From: Bremerella volcania
GTDB lineage: Bacteria > Planctomycetota > Planctomycetia > Pirellulales > Pirellulaceae
Direction of reading: 5' to 3'
Assembly: GCF_007748115.1 (NCBI RefSeq)
Contig: NZ_CP036289.1
Span: 4,278,001-4,342,000, forward strand
DNA length: 64,000 bases
Shown: piece by piece, positions 1 to 6,638 of the stretch
Layout of the letters: each line of letters opens with the position of its first letter
How positions within the stretch are numbered: the stretch's first letter is position 1
Notes under the pieces: generated by a model
Database searches by the model: none
What the model saw: only the letters and a program-made list of their open reading frames with translations
Told to the model about the DNA's origin: nothing
Translations under genes and position numbers: made by a program

Positions 1-180
1 TTCAAGGAAGACTACAAATCCGACAAATTCACCAGGGTCAGCCATGCCAATTTTGTACTATGGCTCAAGCAAAAATTTGACACTGAAACTCATGATGAAG
101 GTGAAGTGAAAAGCGAACTGGACGCCCATCGCAAATGGGAAGAGCGGCACGAGAAGGCCGGACGCGAGAGTATTAAATAG
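1..180 (+). CDS. C-terminal fragment of an unknown protein (cut by window edge)
   Basis: Reading frame 1 is open from the first base to TAG at 178-180 and encodes the last 59 residues of a protein whose start lies left of the window. The fragment is hydrophilic and charged: it opens FKEDYKSDKF and ends in a Glu/Arg/Lys-rich tail (WEERHEKAGRESIK). No domain is recognisable. Composition and position, just before the repeat cluster and the excisionase-like genes, suggest it belongs to the integrated element. That it is coding rests only on the open frame and sensible composition. Confidence 0.5.
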   Translation, partial: FKEDYKSDKFTRVSHANFVLWLKQKFDTETHDEGEVKSELDAHRKWEERHEKAGRESIK

Positions 181-184
181 CTGC

Positions 185-297
185 ATGTCCGGGCATCCGG
201 CCAAATTTCTTTCGCATTGTTTCGCAAATAACTTGCTGCATGTTGCATCTCTGGTACTGCAATTTGCCCGGACATTTTGCCCGGACACCCGGACAAA
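185..297. repeat. TGTCCGGGCA / TGCCCGGACA repeat cluster (operator or iteron candidate)
   Basis: Two identical 12-mers TTTGCCCGGACA lie in tandem at 263-274 and 276-287 (13-bp period). A third, partial copy CCCGGACAAA follows at 288-297. An inverted copy, ATGTCCGGGCA, sits at 185-195, followed by TCCGGCCAAAT. The cluster fills the gap before the first excisionase-like gene at 377. Tandem plus inverted copies of a short word in front of a regulator are typical of operators, integrase/excisionase arm sites or replication iterons. Which of these it is cannot be told from sequence. Confidence 0.55.
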
Positions 298-376
298 TCA
301 AGAATCCGCCCAAACATCTTAGAAGATAGATCTCTGCACAGGGCAACCGCCCGTTCTCAAACGCAGGAGATCAGAG

Positions 377-613
377 ATGCAGCATACGATTGACCTTTCG
401 CCTACGGCTGGGGACACCCCTACCGTCACGGCAGAACCTATTCTGGTTGGTGCCGACAAGGCAGCCCCATTACTGTCGATCAGTCGCCGGTTGCTTTGGA
501 CGCTGACACAAGCCGGAGAGATTCCCCACACCCGCATACGCAATCGGGTTCTGTACTCGCCTCGCAAGCTTCGCGAATGGATTGACCGACAATCCCAAGG
601 GGGTGCCAAATGA
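377..613 (+). CDS. Small excisionase-family (HTH_17) DNA-binding protein
   Basis: This 78-residue protein carries a winged-helix MerR/excisionase-type motif at about residues 28-73. It reads LLSISRRLLWTLTQAGEIPH, then the wing RIRNRVLYS, then PRKLREWID, the usual layout of HTH_17 proteins (helix-turn-helix, a VLY-type strand, then a helix with W). Such proteins act as excisionases or as regulators of integrated elements. The start ATG has a good AGGAG Shine-Dalgarno about 8 nt upstream. The stop overlaps the next gene by 4 bp (ATGA), so the two are probably co-translated. The repeat cluster just upstream is a candidate binding site (inference). Confidence 0.7.
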   Translation: MQHTIDLSPTAGDTPTVTAEPILVGADKAAPLLSISRRLLWTLTQAGEIPHTRIRNRVLYSPRKLREWIDRQSQGGAK

Positions 614-963
614 TAATCCGCACACCGACCCCGAAACGTCCATCGAGGGAAACCAGTGACAGGCCACACGACCAAGAGCCGTCGCCGTTCATGAACAAGC
701 TAAAGACGGCAAAGCTTTTCGATACGACGGACCGCACAATCTCCGAGTGGGTTCGAACGCGGGGAATGCCTCACCTGAAAATCGGCAGCCTTATTCGCTT
801 TCATCGGCCAACGGTCGAGCAATGGGCACTCGCGCAGATGCAGGGCGATGTCCCGACCACGAACGAAAAAAGCCCAGGTGAGGGACCAGCTCACCCGGGC
901 CAAGTTTCCGCGTCGAACCCCAGCGACCAAGCAGGAGAAACGACCGATGATCACCCGAAATAG
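610..963 (+). CDS. Second excisionase-family HTH protein
   Basis: This 117-residue protein has a central HTH_17-like module (about residues 28-75). KLKTAKLFDTTDRTISEWVR gives the helix-turn-helix and MPHLKIGSLIRFHRPTVEQW gives the wing plus last helix. A hydrophilic Pro/Ser/Asp-rich tail follows. It overlaps the stop of the preceding HTH gene by 4 bp and is itself overlapped by the next start, so translation of the cluster is tightly coupled. Two adjacent, divergent copies of the same fold suggest one excisionase plus one regulator, or a heteromer (inference). An internal ATG at 691 would remove a disordered leader, but I see no ribosome-binding site for it. Confidence 0.65.
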   Translation: MIIRTPTPKRPSRETSDRPHDQEPSPFMNKLKTAKLFDTTDRTISEWVRTRGMPHLKIGSLIRFHRPTVEQWALAQMQGDVPTTNEKSPGEGPAHPGQVSASNPSDQAGETTDDHPK

Positions 964-1378
964 TACACCCACCAACCCAAAAGCTCAAGCCAAACGATTT
1001 CCCGGTGGACTGCATCGCCTGCGGTTACCTCACCCCAGAACGGCAGCGGCTCGAGAACGGGTCACACCGGAATGGGCATTACTTGCCTGCCTGGTGGTCG
1101 ATCCAAACCTAGTCGATCTGCTGCCGATCACGCCCGACCTGTTCACCGATCCTGCCGCCCAAGCCGTGGCAGCTGCTTTGCTCGCTGTCCAATCGCGAGG
1201 GCCGGCAGTCTATGACCTTGACGCTTTCTCGCACGAGTTATCTCTGGTCGCATCTGACGGCCCCGCATTGATTCGCCGGCTGCGTTGGTCGATCGATGCC
1301 ACCGACACGACACAGCCTGCCGAGTGGTTCGGCCAGGTTCAATACGATGCCCGCAAACGAATGGAGTCCCAGCGATGA
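947..1378 (+). CDS. Small protein resembling the DnaB N-terminal domain
   Basis: A 143-residue protein. I chose ATG 947 because AGGAG lies about 10 nt upstream and the start overlaps the previous gene's end; the frame is open back to an ATG at 848. After a basic leader, residues about 38-75 (PEWALLACLVVDPNLVDLLP, then ITPDLF and PAAQAVAAALLAV) resemble the helical N-terminal domain of DnaB-type replicative helicases. No ATPase domain follows. In this operon, just ahead of a primase-helicase, it could be a helicase-loading or replication accessory factor. The resemblance is by eye, so the function is a guess. Confidence 0.5.
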   Translation: MITRNSTPTNPKAQAKRFPGGLHRLRLPHPRTAAARERVTPEWALLACLVVDPNLVDLLPITPDLFTDPAAQAVAAALLAVQSRGPAVYDLDAFSHELSLVASDGPALIRRLRWSIDATDTTQPAEWFGQVQYDARKRMESQR

Positions 1379-1830
1379 TCCAGCAGACGCAAGCACCAAA
1401 CGAGATCCATCTGGCCAGCAACCGGAGAGGCATCCCTAGACCCGAGGGAGGATGGCCGGAAATCGTCATGGACGATAACACCCGGCATCCCTTAGAGATC
1501 AACGGTAATCTCGCCAAGGAAAAGGCACTTAGCATGAAAGTCGACAGCGAGATACGACGCGAAGGCCAGCAACTGCTACGAAAGCTCTTGCTGATTCCGC
1601 GGGCATCGTATCTCGCGATCGCAGCTACCGAAGGTATCCCTGATTTCAATATGCCTGTTTCAGAAAGCCAGCTTTGGGCGTTCGAGACTTCCCGGGCAAT
1701 TACCCAAAAACGAAATCAAATACTTCAGTGGATACTCACGGAGGTAGGCCCCATCGCTGAATCAGCTTTGGCGGATCTGGTGAAGATAATCGACGCCAAC
1801 CGAGATCGATTAGAGCAGCTGCATAAGTAA
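1375..1830 (+). CDS. Unknown element protein (151 aa)
   Basis: The protein starts at ATG 1375, overlapping the previous stop by 4 bp. The frame is open further upstream, but only as overlap with the preceding gene. It is mostly alpha-helical and charged (EIRREGQQLLRKLLL, NQILQWILTEVGPIAESALA) with a C-terminal amphipathic helix (ADLVKIIDANRDRLEQL). I recognise no catalytic or metal-binding motif. It closes a tightly overlapping four-gene cluster upstream of the primase-helicase and is probably a replication or regulatory accessory protein by position only. Confidence 0.5.
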   Translation: MIQQTQAPNEIHLASNRRGIPRPEGGWPEIVMDDNTRHPLEINGNLAKEKALSMKVDSEIRREGQQLLRKLLLIPRASYLAIAATEGIPDFNMPVSESQLWAFETSRAITQKRNQILQWILTEVGPIAESALADLVKIIDANRDRLEQLHK

Positions 1831-1871
1831 CAGGCCCACAACAAGCCACGACGCACGACGCGAATTTCGAC

Positions 1872-4325
1872 ATGGTAGTTTCGACAATGATCAGCAAAAA
1901 CATTCCGGCAAACTTCTCCCCTCCCATTGCTACGCCTTCCGTGGATGGATCGAACGGCCACGGCCGGCGAACCTTTGACGCTGCAGAAGTTAAAACAGCA
2001 GCTGCGGGGCGTACGCTAGATATCCTTGTTCATGTTGCCGGCATTCCTTCGAGCAAGCTTGACGGCCAGCATCACAGCTGCCCGGCTTGTGGTGGCACTG
2101 ATCGCTTTCGCCTGGTCGATCCAGAAGCCGGCGCCGTTTTCTGCAATCAATGCTTTAACTCGAATAACGGCGATTTTTTATCAGCATCACAGCACTTTGG
2201 ACGCACAGGGGATTTCCCGGAAACGCTTCAACGTATTGGCGATTTTCTAGGAATGCAGCCGACCAGGGAAGCGACTACCACCCCAGCAACCGTTGACGCT
2301 GTTGGTCACTTGGCGGCAATCAAAAGCTGCCCCAGGGAATCACTGATCACTTATGGGGCCAAGGCTGAAATACACCAGCAGGGCTCAAGCAGTGAATTTA
2401 AAGTCACGTTTCCCGTCTATGCCCCCAATTGCCAGCCATGCAGCGATTTCAGCATCTGGCCATATTCCACCAACAAGAAGCGTTTAAAGGGCATGCTGGC
2501 GAAAGGGAAACCGGCCGGCGTGTTTCTGCCTCACAATGCCGATGGGACGCCCCGATTTCCCCAGCCTGGCGAAACATGGCTGATCGTCGAAGGCGTGAAG
2601 GATGCGTCCGCATTGCATGCCAAAGGCTTTATGGTTGTTGGCATCAACGGCGAAAAGCTGTCACCGAAATTTGTGGCACTCTTCAGGGGCTGCAATGTAG
2701 TCATTGTTCCCGATCGCACTACCAGCGCGGAAGAAAAGGCTAATGAATCTGCCGCACGCCTGGCCGGCTTTGCCCAATCGGTTCGGGTGGCGGTGCTGCC
2801 GTTGCCCCTGGACGGCTCAAAGGGGGACGATACGCGTGATGCACTGAAACAGCCCAACGGTGAAGAGCTTGTTAAAAACGCGATCGAGGGTGCCCTTGAA
2901 TGGCAGCCCAATCAGAAAAAGATGAACCAAGGGAGTGGCGATGAGGAGCCAAGCCACTGTGATATTGCTGCTCAGATTTGGGCCGAAAGCCTAGTTGATA
3001 AAGCAAATGAGCTTAGCCGCTACTGTCGGCACCAGAAAAAAACTTGGAAATGGAACGGACACACCTGGGAGCATATTGAAGATGATCACTTTACTAAGGT
3101 CATTTGGCAGCACATGCACATCAGAGGACAGCGGCCAACCAAGAGCAAAGTAGCAAGCGTCGAGCAAGCTCTTCGCTTGATGATCCTGGCACCCACAACA
3201 GGAGATTCAACATTCTGGCTATCACCTCCCAGGGATATGCCTAGCAACTTTGATCCTCAGTCCGCAATCCCTACGAAATCCAAACTGATTTTCCCGACTG
3301 CCGGCATGCCAGCAGCTGGTTGGCCGGTATTCGACCGGACTGCGGCATTCTTCACGACAGGCGCCCATGACTTCGATTTCGATCAGCAGGGCGAGAATTT
3401 AGTTTTTCCTGACTGCCCAAACTGGAAGAAATATCTTTCAGAAATCTTCGATGATGAACTTGACCAGATTCTGACATTGCAAATGTTCGTCGGGTATTGC
3501 CTGACAGAGTTGACGAATCAGCAAAAATTCTTGCTTTGGTCCGGTCCCAAGCGTTCCGGCAAATCGCTTGGTGCCAAGATGATTCAGTTGGCCGTAGGGA
3601 AGCACCTTGTAGCGTCCACAAGCCTCCTCTCTCTGGCCGGGTCTCATGGTATGGCTTCCATGGTTGGGCACCGGTTAGCGGTACTGGCTGACGAACGCCG
3701 GCTTTCACGGCAAACGGCTGCGGAAGTTCTGCCGAGAATCCTCTCGATCACTGGCGAGGATTACGTACCGATCAACCAGAAGTACCGTGAAGAATACGCA
3801 GCGAGATTGTCAACTCGCTTGTTGATTCTCAGCAATGAGACTTCGCCGCTGCTTGATGAGGCTGACGCTTTAACGTCCAGGATGCTGTTGCTGCGTACGC
3901 GTCGGTCATTCTCAGGATCTGAAAACATCTACCTGGAAGAGACGCTTCGCGCCGAGCTCCCTGGCATCCTGGGATGGGCAATGCAGGGCCTGGCCATGAT
4001 TCTTACGGGCCAACGACTACGCAGTCCAGCCAGCACCGAAGAGGATTTTTTGTCAATCCAAGAGGACTCCAACCCGCTTTCAGAGTTCTTTGCTGATTGC
4101 CTGGTTAGTGATCCCGTCGGATGGATCCCCAATGACAGCCTGCATGATGCAGTGCGACGTTGGGCCGATGAACGGCAACTATCGACCATTGCAAAAATAA
4201 GCCCCAAGAGGATCGCAACCCTTCTGATAAACGCCATGCCGCATGTTAAACGAGCACGAAAAACGCACTTCAATAAAACCACGCGAGGATTTTCGGGGGT
4301 GAGCTTAAAGACCGACAACCTATGA
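1872..4325 (+). CDS. Primase-helicase of an integrated element (P4 alpha-like)
   Basis: This 817-residue replication protein has three recognisable parts. A zinc ribbon lies at 70-94 (CPACGG...FCNQC), as in P4/T7-type primases. A Toprim-like part spans about 234-325, with E240 in IVEGVKD, VPDR at 279-282 and DDTRD at 319-323. The C-terminal SF3/D5-type helicase has Walker A GPKRSGKS at 558-565, a Walker B-like strand RLAVLADER and an LSNE-type sensor. This layout matches P4-type alpha proteins, which prime, unwind and bind origin iterons. The iteron-like repeats directly after its stop support self-replication of the element. A second possible start is ATG 1887; neither has a strong ribosome-binding site. 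Confidence 0.85.
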   Translation: MVVSTMISKNIPANFSPPIATPSVDGSNGHGRRTFDAAEVKTAAAGRTLDILVHVAGIPSSKLDGQHHSCPACGGTDRFRLVDPEAGAVFCNQCFNSNNGDFLSASQHFGRTGDFPETLQRIGDFLGMQPTREATTTPATVDAVGHLAAIKSCPRESLITYGAKAEIHQQGSSSEFKVTFPVYAPNCQPCSDFSIWPYSTNKKRLKGMLAKGKPAGVFLPHNADGTPRFPQPGETWLIVEGVKDASALHAKGFMVVGINGEKLSPKFVALFRGCNVVIVPDRTTSAEEKANESAARLAGFAQSVRVAVLPLPLDGSKGDDTRDALKQPNGEELVKNAIEGALEWQPNQKKMNQGSGDEEPSHCDIAAQIWAESLVDKANELSRYCRHQKKTWKWNGHTWEHIEDDHFTKVIWQHMHIRGQRPTKSKVASVEQALRLMILAPTTGDSTFWLSPPRDMPSNFDPQSAIPTKSKLIFPTAGMPAAGWPVFDRTAAFFTTGAHDFDFDQQGENLVFPDCPNWKKYLSEIFDDELDQILTLQMFVGYCLTELTNQQKFLLWSGPKRSGKSLGAKMIQLAVGKHLVASTSLLSLAGSHGMASMVGHRLAVLADERRLSRQTAAEVLPRILSITGEDYVPINQKYREEYAARLSTRLLILSNETSPLLDEADALTSRMLLLRTRRSFSGSENIYLEETLRAELPGILGWAMQGLAMILTGQRLRSPASTEEDFLSIQEDSNPLSEFFADCLVSDPVGWIPNDSLHDAVRRWADERQLSTIAKISPKRIATLLINAMPHVKRARKTHFNKTTRGFSGVSLKTDNL

Positions 4326-4610
4326 CACTTTAGAACCTTTGCGGCCATGTCGTAGCGTGCAAAGTGTCACGGAGAAATTCAATCAACCAAGCCAGGCATG
4401 ACACTTGGACACTTCAATGACAGTTTCATGACACTTTAGAATTTTACCTAACTCCTTTATCAACTTACCCTTACTTATTTCTATGACACTTGGACACTTT
4501 TATTTAGAAAATATCCATAAGGAAGAAGAGGAAAAGGAAGGAAAGACAGGGGTGAAAGGGTGCAGGGGTTAGTAGGACCACATTCAGGGAACAAAGTGTC
4601 CATGTGTCAT
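4322..4610. other. Putative iteron-type replication origin
   Basis: The word ATGACACTT recurs at 4322, 4398, 4428 and 4483, with a variant ATGACAGTT at 4417. The longer 17-mer ATGACACTTGGACACTT is exact at 4398-4414 and 4483-4499. It occurs inverted with one mismatch at 4594-4610, and a further inverted half-site AAGTGTCA sits at 4362-4369. Between the copies lies an AT-rich segment (about 4437-4515). A nearly all-purine tract follows (about 4519-4560). Repeats, AT-rich DNA and position directly behind the primase-helicase fit an origin bound by that protein. The first repeat overlaps the end of the helicase gene. Confidence 0.65.
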
Positions 4611-4698
4611 GGTGCCAAGCCGCTTAGTTTTTGAGTCACGTTTCGAGAGTCGGGAATTTTTCCAGTCCATGACCAGCAATTTTTTTCAGAGGTGAGAA

Positions 4699-5376
4699 AT
4701 GATCCGGAAAGCCATGCCAAAAATTTCACCGTTCGGCGGTGCCTACGTTTTGAATCCCCCGAATCGATCAACCAGACTGCGATGGGGAATTGGGAACTTG
4801 CTTTTCGTGGAACGGGTCACCGGTGGTGAATTCCATGCGAATCGATCTACTGGCCGGTGGCGATGGCTGTTTCGAAATGTCTGGCGACCGGAAGTGATCG
4901 AGATCCCCGAGGGGCATTTTCGGCATCACGCTTGGCGGACGATGCTTCGATACGGACTCTACCCAGGCCCTGACGATGTTCACGATGTGGTCGACGCCAC
5001 GAAATTTTTCTGTCTGAACCCACAGTTTCGCCCTGGCGAGAACGGCCGACTTTTCCCAGATATCTGGACGGGGAAATTTCTTCCGGCATACGAAGGACCG
5101 GATAGCCTCCTGAATCCGCCTGACCAGGACGTAGTTCACCAAGTCTTATTTCCTGGCCGACAGCAAGCACCCATCCGACGTGGCCGAATCATCGACAACG
5201 ACGCCGAGCCGATCAGCCGCGGCACTTCGCCCACCCTGGCCGTAACCAATCACCCGAACCACGAAAGCGAGAACCGAAATGATCCGACACCAACGTCGGC
5301 GCCGAGGCCGGCCCAGTCCACAGGAAATGGCAATCGAATTTTTTCCCCGGCTCGATCCTACGATTTTCCGAACTGA
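4699..5376 (+). CDS. Unknown element protein (225 aa)
   Basis: It starts at ATG 4699 with a purine-rich GAGGTGAG about 4 nt upstream, a convincing ribosome-binding site. The first 150 residues look like a compact globular domain rich in Trp, Phe and Arg (for example RWRWLFRNVWRPEVIEIPEG, then FRHHAWRTMLRYGLYPGPDD). The last 60 residues are disordered (Ser, Thr, Pro, Asn). I do not recognise the family. It is the first gene after the putative origin and lies upstream of the tail cassette, so it could be a small structural or head-tail joining protein, but nothing in the sequence proves that. Confidence 0.6.
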   Translation: MIRKAMPKISPFGGAYVLNPPNRSTRLRWGIGNLLFVERVTGGEFHANRSTGRWRWLFRNVWRPEVIEIPEGHFRHHAWRTMLRYGLYPGPDDVHDVVDATKFFCLNPQFRPGENGRLFPDIWTGKFLPAYEGPDSLLNPPDQDVVHQVLFPGRQQAPIRRGRIIDNDAEPISRGTSPTLAVTNHPNHESENRNDPTPTSAPRPAQSTGNGNRIFSPARSYDFPN

Positions 5377-5584
5377 GTTCCGGAACAAATCCAATGGTGC
5401 GATGCGTCGTGATTGGGCATATCGCACCGACGACGGGCAAGTCGTGCGTGCTGATCGCGTGGCATTATCCCGAGATCTTTGGCCGTTCCTGCATGGTCGA
5501 GGTTATCGACCGACGAAAGCCGTTGTTACGTCCGTGATTTCGGCCCTGGCAAAGATCGTTGACCAGGAAAAAACCACTGTCTGA
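5279..5584 (+). CDS. Small basic unknown protein (101 aa)
   Basis: This 101-residue protein starts at ATG 5279, inside the disordered end of the preceding gene (98-bp overlap in another frame). The N-terminus is strongly basic (IRHQRRRRGRPSPQE) and the C-terminal half looks folded (DWAYRTDDGQVVRADRVALS, then VTSVISALAKIVDQ). The ribosome-binding site is weak. The long overlap makes one of the two ends uncertain. The 5279 frame runs on 208 nt past the other gene's stop into otherwise empty DNA, which favours it being real. Function unknown. Confidence 0.45.
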   Translation: MIRHQRRRRGRPSPQEMAIEFFPRLDPTIFRTEFRNKSNGAMRRDWAYRTDDGQVVRADRVALSRDLWPFLHGRGYRPTKAVVTSVISALAKIVDQEKTTV

Positions 5585-5590
5585 CGATTC

Positions 5591-5616
5591 AGCAGCCTTC
5601 CTCGGGGCTGCTTTCC
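5591..5616 (+). terminator. Hairpin after the 101-aa gene (weak terminator)
   Basis: AGCAGCC (5591-5597) pairs with GGCTGCT (5606-5612) around an 8-nt loop, followed only by TTCCC. The stem lies 7 nt past the preceding stop. The T tract is poor, so it may be a transcript-end hairpin rather than a strong terminator. Confidence 0.4.
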
Positions 5617-5797
5617 CAAGATTTCAAATCCCCAAAACGCTACCCAATAGAAACCATGATTCGACATCTAAGGCACCAGAAACGCGTTGTGACGCACTTA
5701 AAACGATTCGAAGTGTATCCGGTCGCCCATGCCTTAGATAACGCATTACAGACGCCCACAGAGCTTCGAAGGTTTCGCGAGAACTAGAACACCTTTC

Positions 5798-5827
5798 GCT
5801 GGCTGATTTGTAGGCCGGCATTTTTTT
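5798..5827 (+). terminator. Intrinsic terminator upstream of the tail cassette
   Basis: GCTGGC (5798-5803) pairs with GCCGGC (5814-5819; one G-T wobble) around a 10-nt loop, followed by A and seven T (5821-5827). It separates the early/replication genes from the tail-type genes starting at 5854. The 5617-5797 stretch before it holds no gene I can support. Confidence 0.5.
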
Positions 5828-5853
5828 GACCCTCCATTTACGGAGCACTAGCG

Positions 5854-6222
5854 ATGAATTTTGACCACAAAGATTTTTTCGTGAGCGATGGCTACAGCGA
5901 GGAAGCCACGATCGCAGCCGCCAAGGGCATCCATGGTGAGCTTCGGTTTCGATATCGTCCGATGCTGCACAACCAGCGCGAGAAGTGGGCCGAAGATCTC
6001 CAACGCACCCACCAGGGCGAGACAAGCAACGTCATGGCCAAGGCGATTGGTGAGCATCTTCTCACCTGGTCGCTGCCGATCGATGTCAAACCGGACCTAC
6101 TGCGAACGCTACGGCCCCAGCTGCTGGACAAGATCTATTCCACCATCGCCGGCTATCGACCGTCTGATAGTGCCGATGACAACGCCGGGTCATTCGATGA
6201 GGCAGCGGACCTAAAAAACTAA
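5854..6222 (+). CDS. Tail assembly chaperone, short form (lambda gpG-like by position)
   Basis: This 122-residue protein sits two reading frames upstream of the tape-measure-like gene. It is predicted mainly alpha-helical (EEATIAAAKGIHGELRFRYR, then NVMAKAIGEHLLTWSLPIDV) with a Ser/Asp-rich end. It ends L-K-N-stop in the sequence CTA AAA AAC TAA, which contains the slippery heptamer A AAA AAC. Its length (122, and 261 with the frameshift extension) is close to that of lambda gpG and gpGT. In tailed phages such chaperone pairs coat the tape measure during tail assembly. No sequence match to gpG is claimed; the call rests on order, size and frameshift. GGAG lies about 10 nt before ATG 5854. Confidence 0.65.
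   Translation: MNFDHKDFFVSDGYSEEATIAAAKGIHGELRFRYRPMLHNQREKWAEDLQRTHQGETSNVMAKAIGEHLLTWSLPIDVKPDLLRTLRPQLLDKIYSTIAGYRPSDSADDNAGSFDEAADLKN
6213..6219 (+). promoter_or_regulatory. Programmed -1 ribosomal frameshift site A AAA AAC
   Basis: The heptamer AAAAAAC is in the correct phase (zero frame CTA AAA AAC TAA) with the stop codon directly after it. Slipping back one base after AAC continues as CTA ATA CAG GGC GTG TGG and enters the downstream frame, which stays open to 6638. Six to seven nucleotides downstream, a short imperfect stem (GG-C-GTGT at 6228-6234 with ACACCC at 6248-6253) could stimulate slipping. A AAA AAC is an established slippery sequence, and -1 frameshifting between the two genes before the tape measure is a conserved feature of long-tailed phages. 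Confidence 0.8.
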
Positions 6223-6638
6223 TACAGGGCGTGTGGCTTATCGAGGAACACCCGGGCGCGGCGTCGATTGATTGTGACGACTGCGCGAAATGGATCTACG
6301 ATCTTGAAACCGGGCAGAAGGCAACCGTACGAGTCGGGCCGGAACGCAAGGAAGAGTTCCAGCCCCGCCCGTCGGGAGTCCCGACACCTTGTAGCACATG
6401 CCCAAAAAAGAGCCCTGAGAATGCCAAGGAATGCACCCTCAGCAGAAAAAACTATCGGACGTACCAGTTTTGGCGAATGTGTAACGCGTCCCATTTTCAC
6501 TACATGCCGGAACATCTGGCAAATGATCCAATCGTGGCACGCAACTTCGCCGCTCTGGCTGACGTACGGGTGCAGATTGACGAGAACCGTAGAAACAAAC
6601 TCTTTCAATTCCTGCTTACAGGGAAGACGACCGAATGA
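6219..6638 (+). CDS. Frameshift extension of the tail chaperone (gpGT-like T part) with Cys pairs
   Basis: This frame is -1 relative to the 5854 gene and joins it at the slippery site to give a 261-residue fusion (122 + 139). A separate start (GTG 6231) has no clear ribosome-binding site, so expression mainly by frameshift is more likely. The extension has paired cysteines, CDDC near its start and CSTCPKKSPENAKEC in the middle, consistent with a small zinc-binding module. A helical end follows (VARNFAALADVRVQIDENRR). Its stop overlaps the tape-measure start by 4 bp (ATGA), the coupling expected of a chaperone and tape-measure pair. Confidence 0.7.
   Translation, partial: LIQGVWLIEEHPGAASIDCDDCAKWIYDLETGQKATVRVGPERKEEFQPRPSGVPTPCSTCPKKSPENAKECTLSRKNYRTYQFWRMCNASHFHYMPEHLANDPIVARNFAALADVRVQIDENRRNKLFQFLLTGKTTE

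Noticed and set aside
4322-4610. CRISPR-like array
   Set aside because: The repeats are short, irregularly spaced, in both orientations and separated by unequal non-spacer DNA; an iteron origin fits better.
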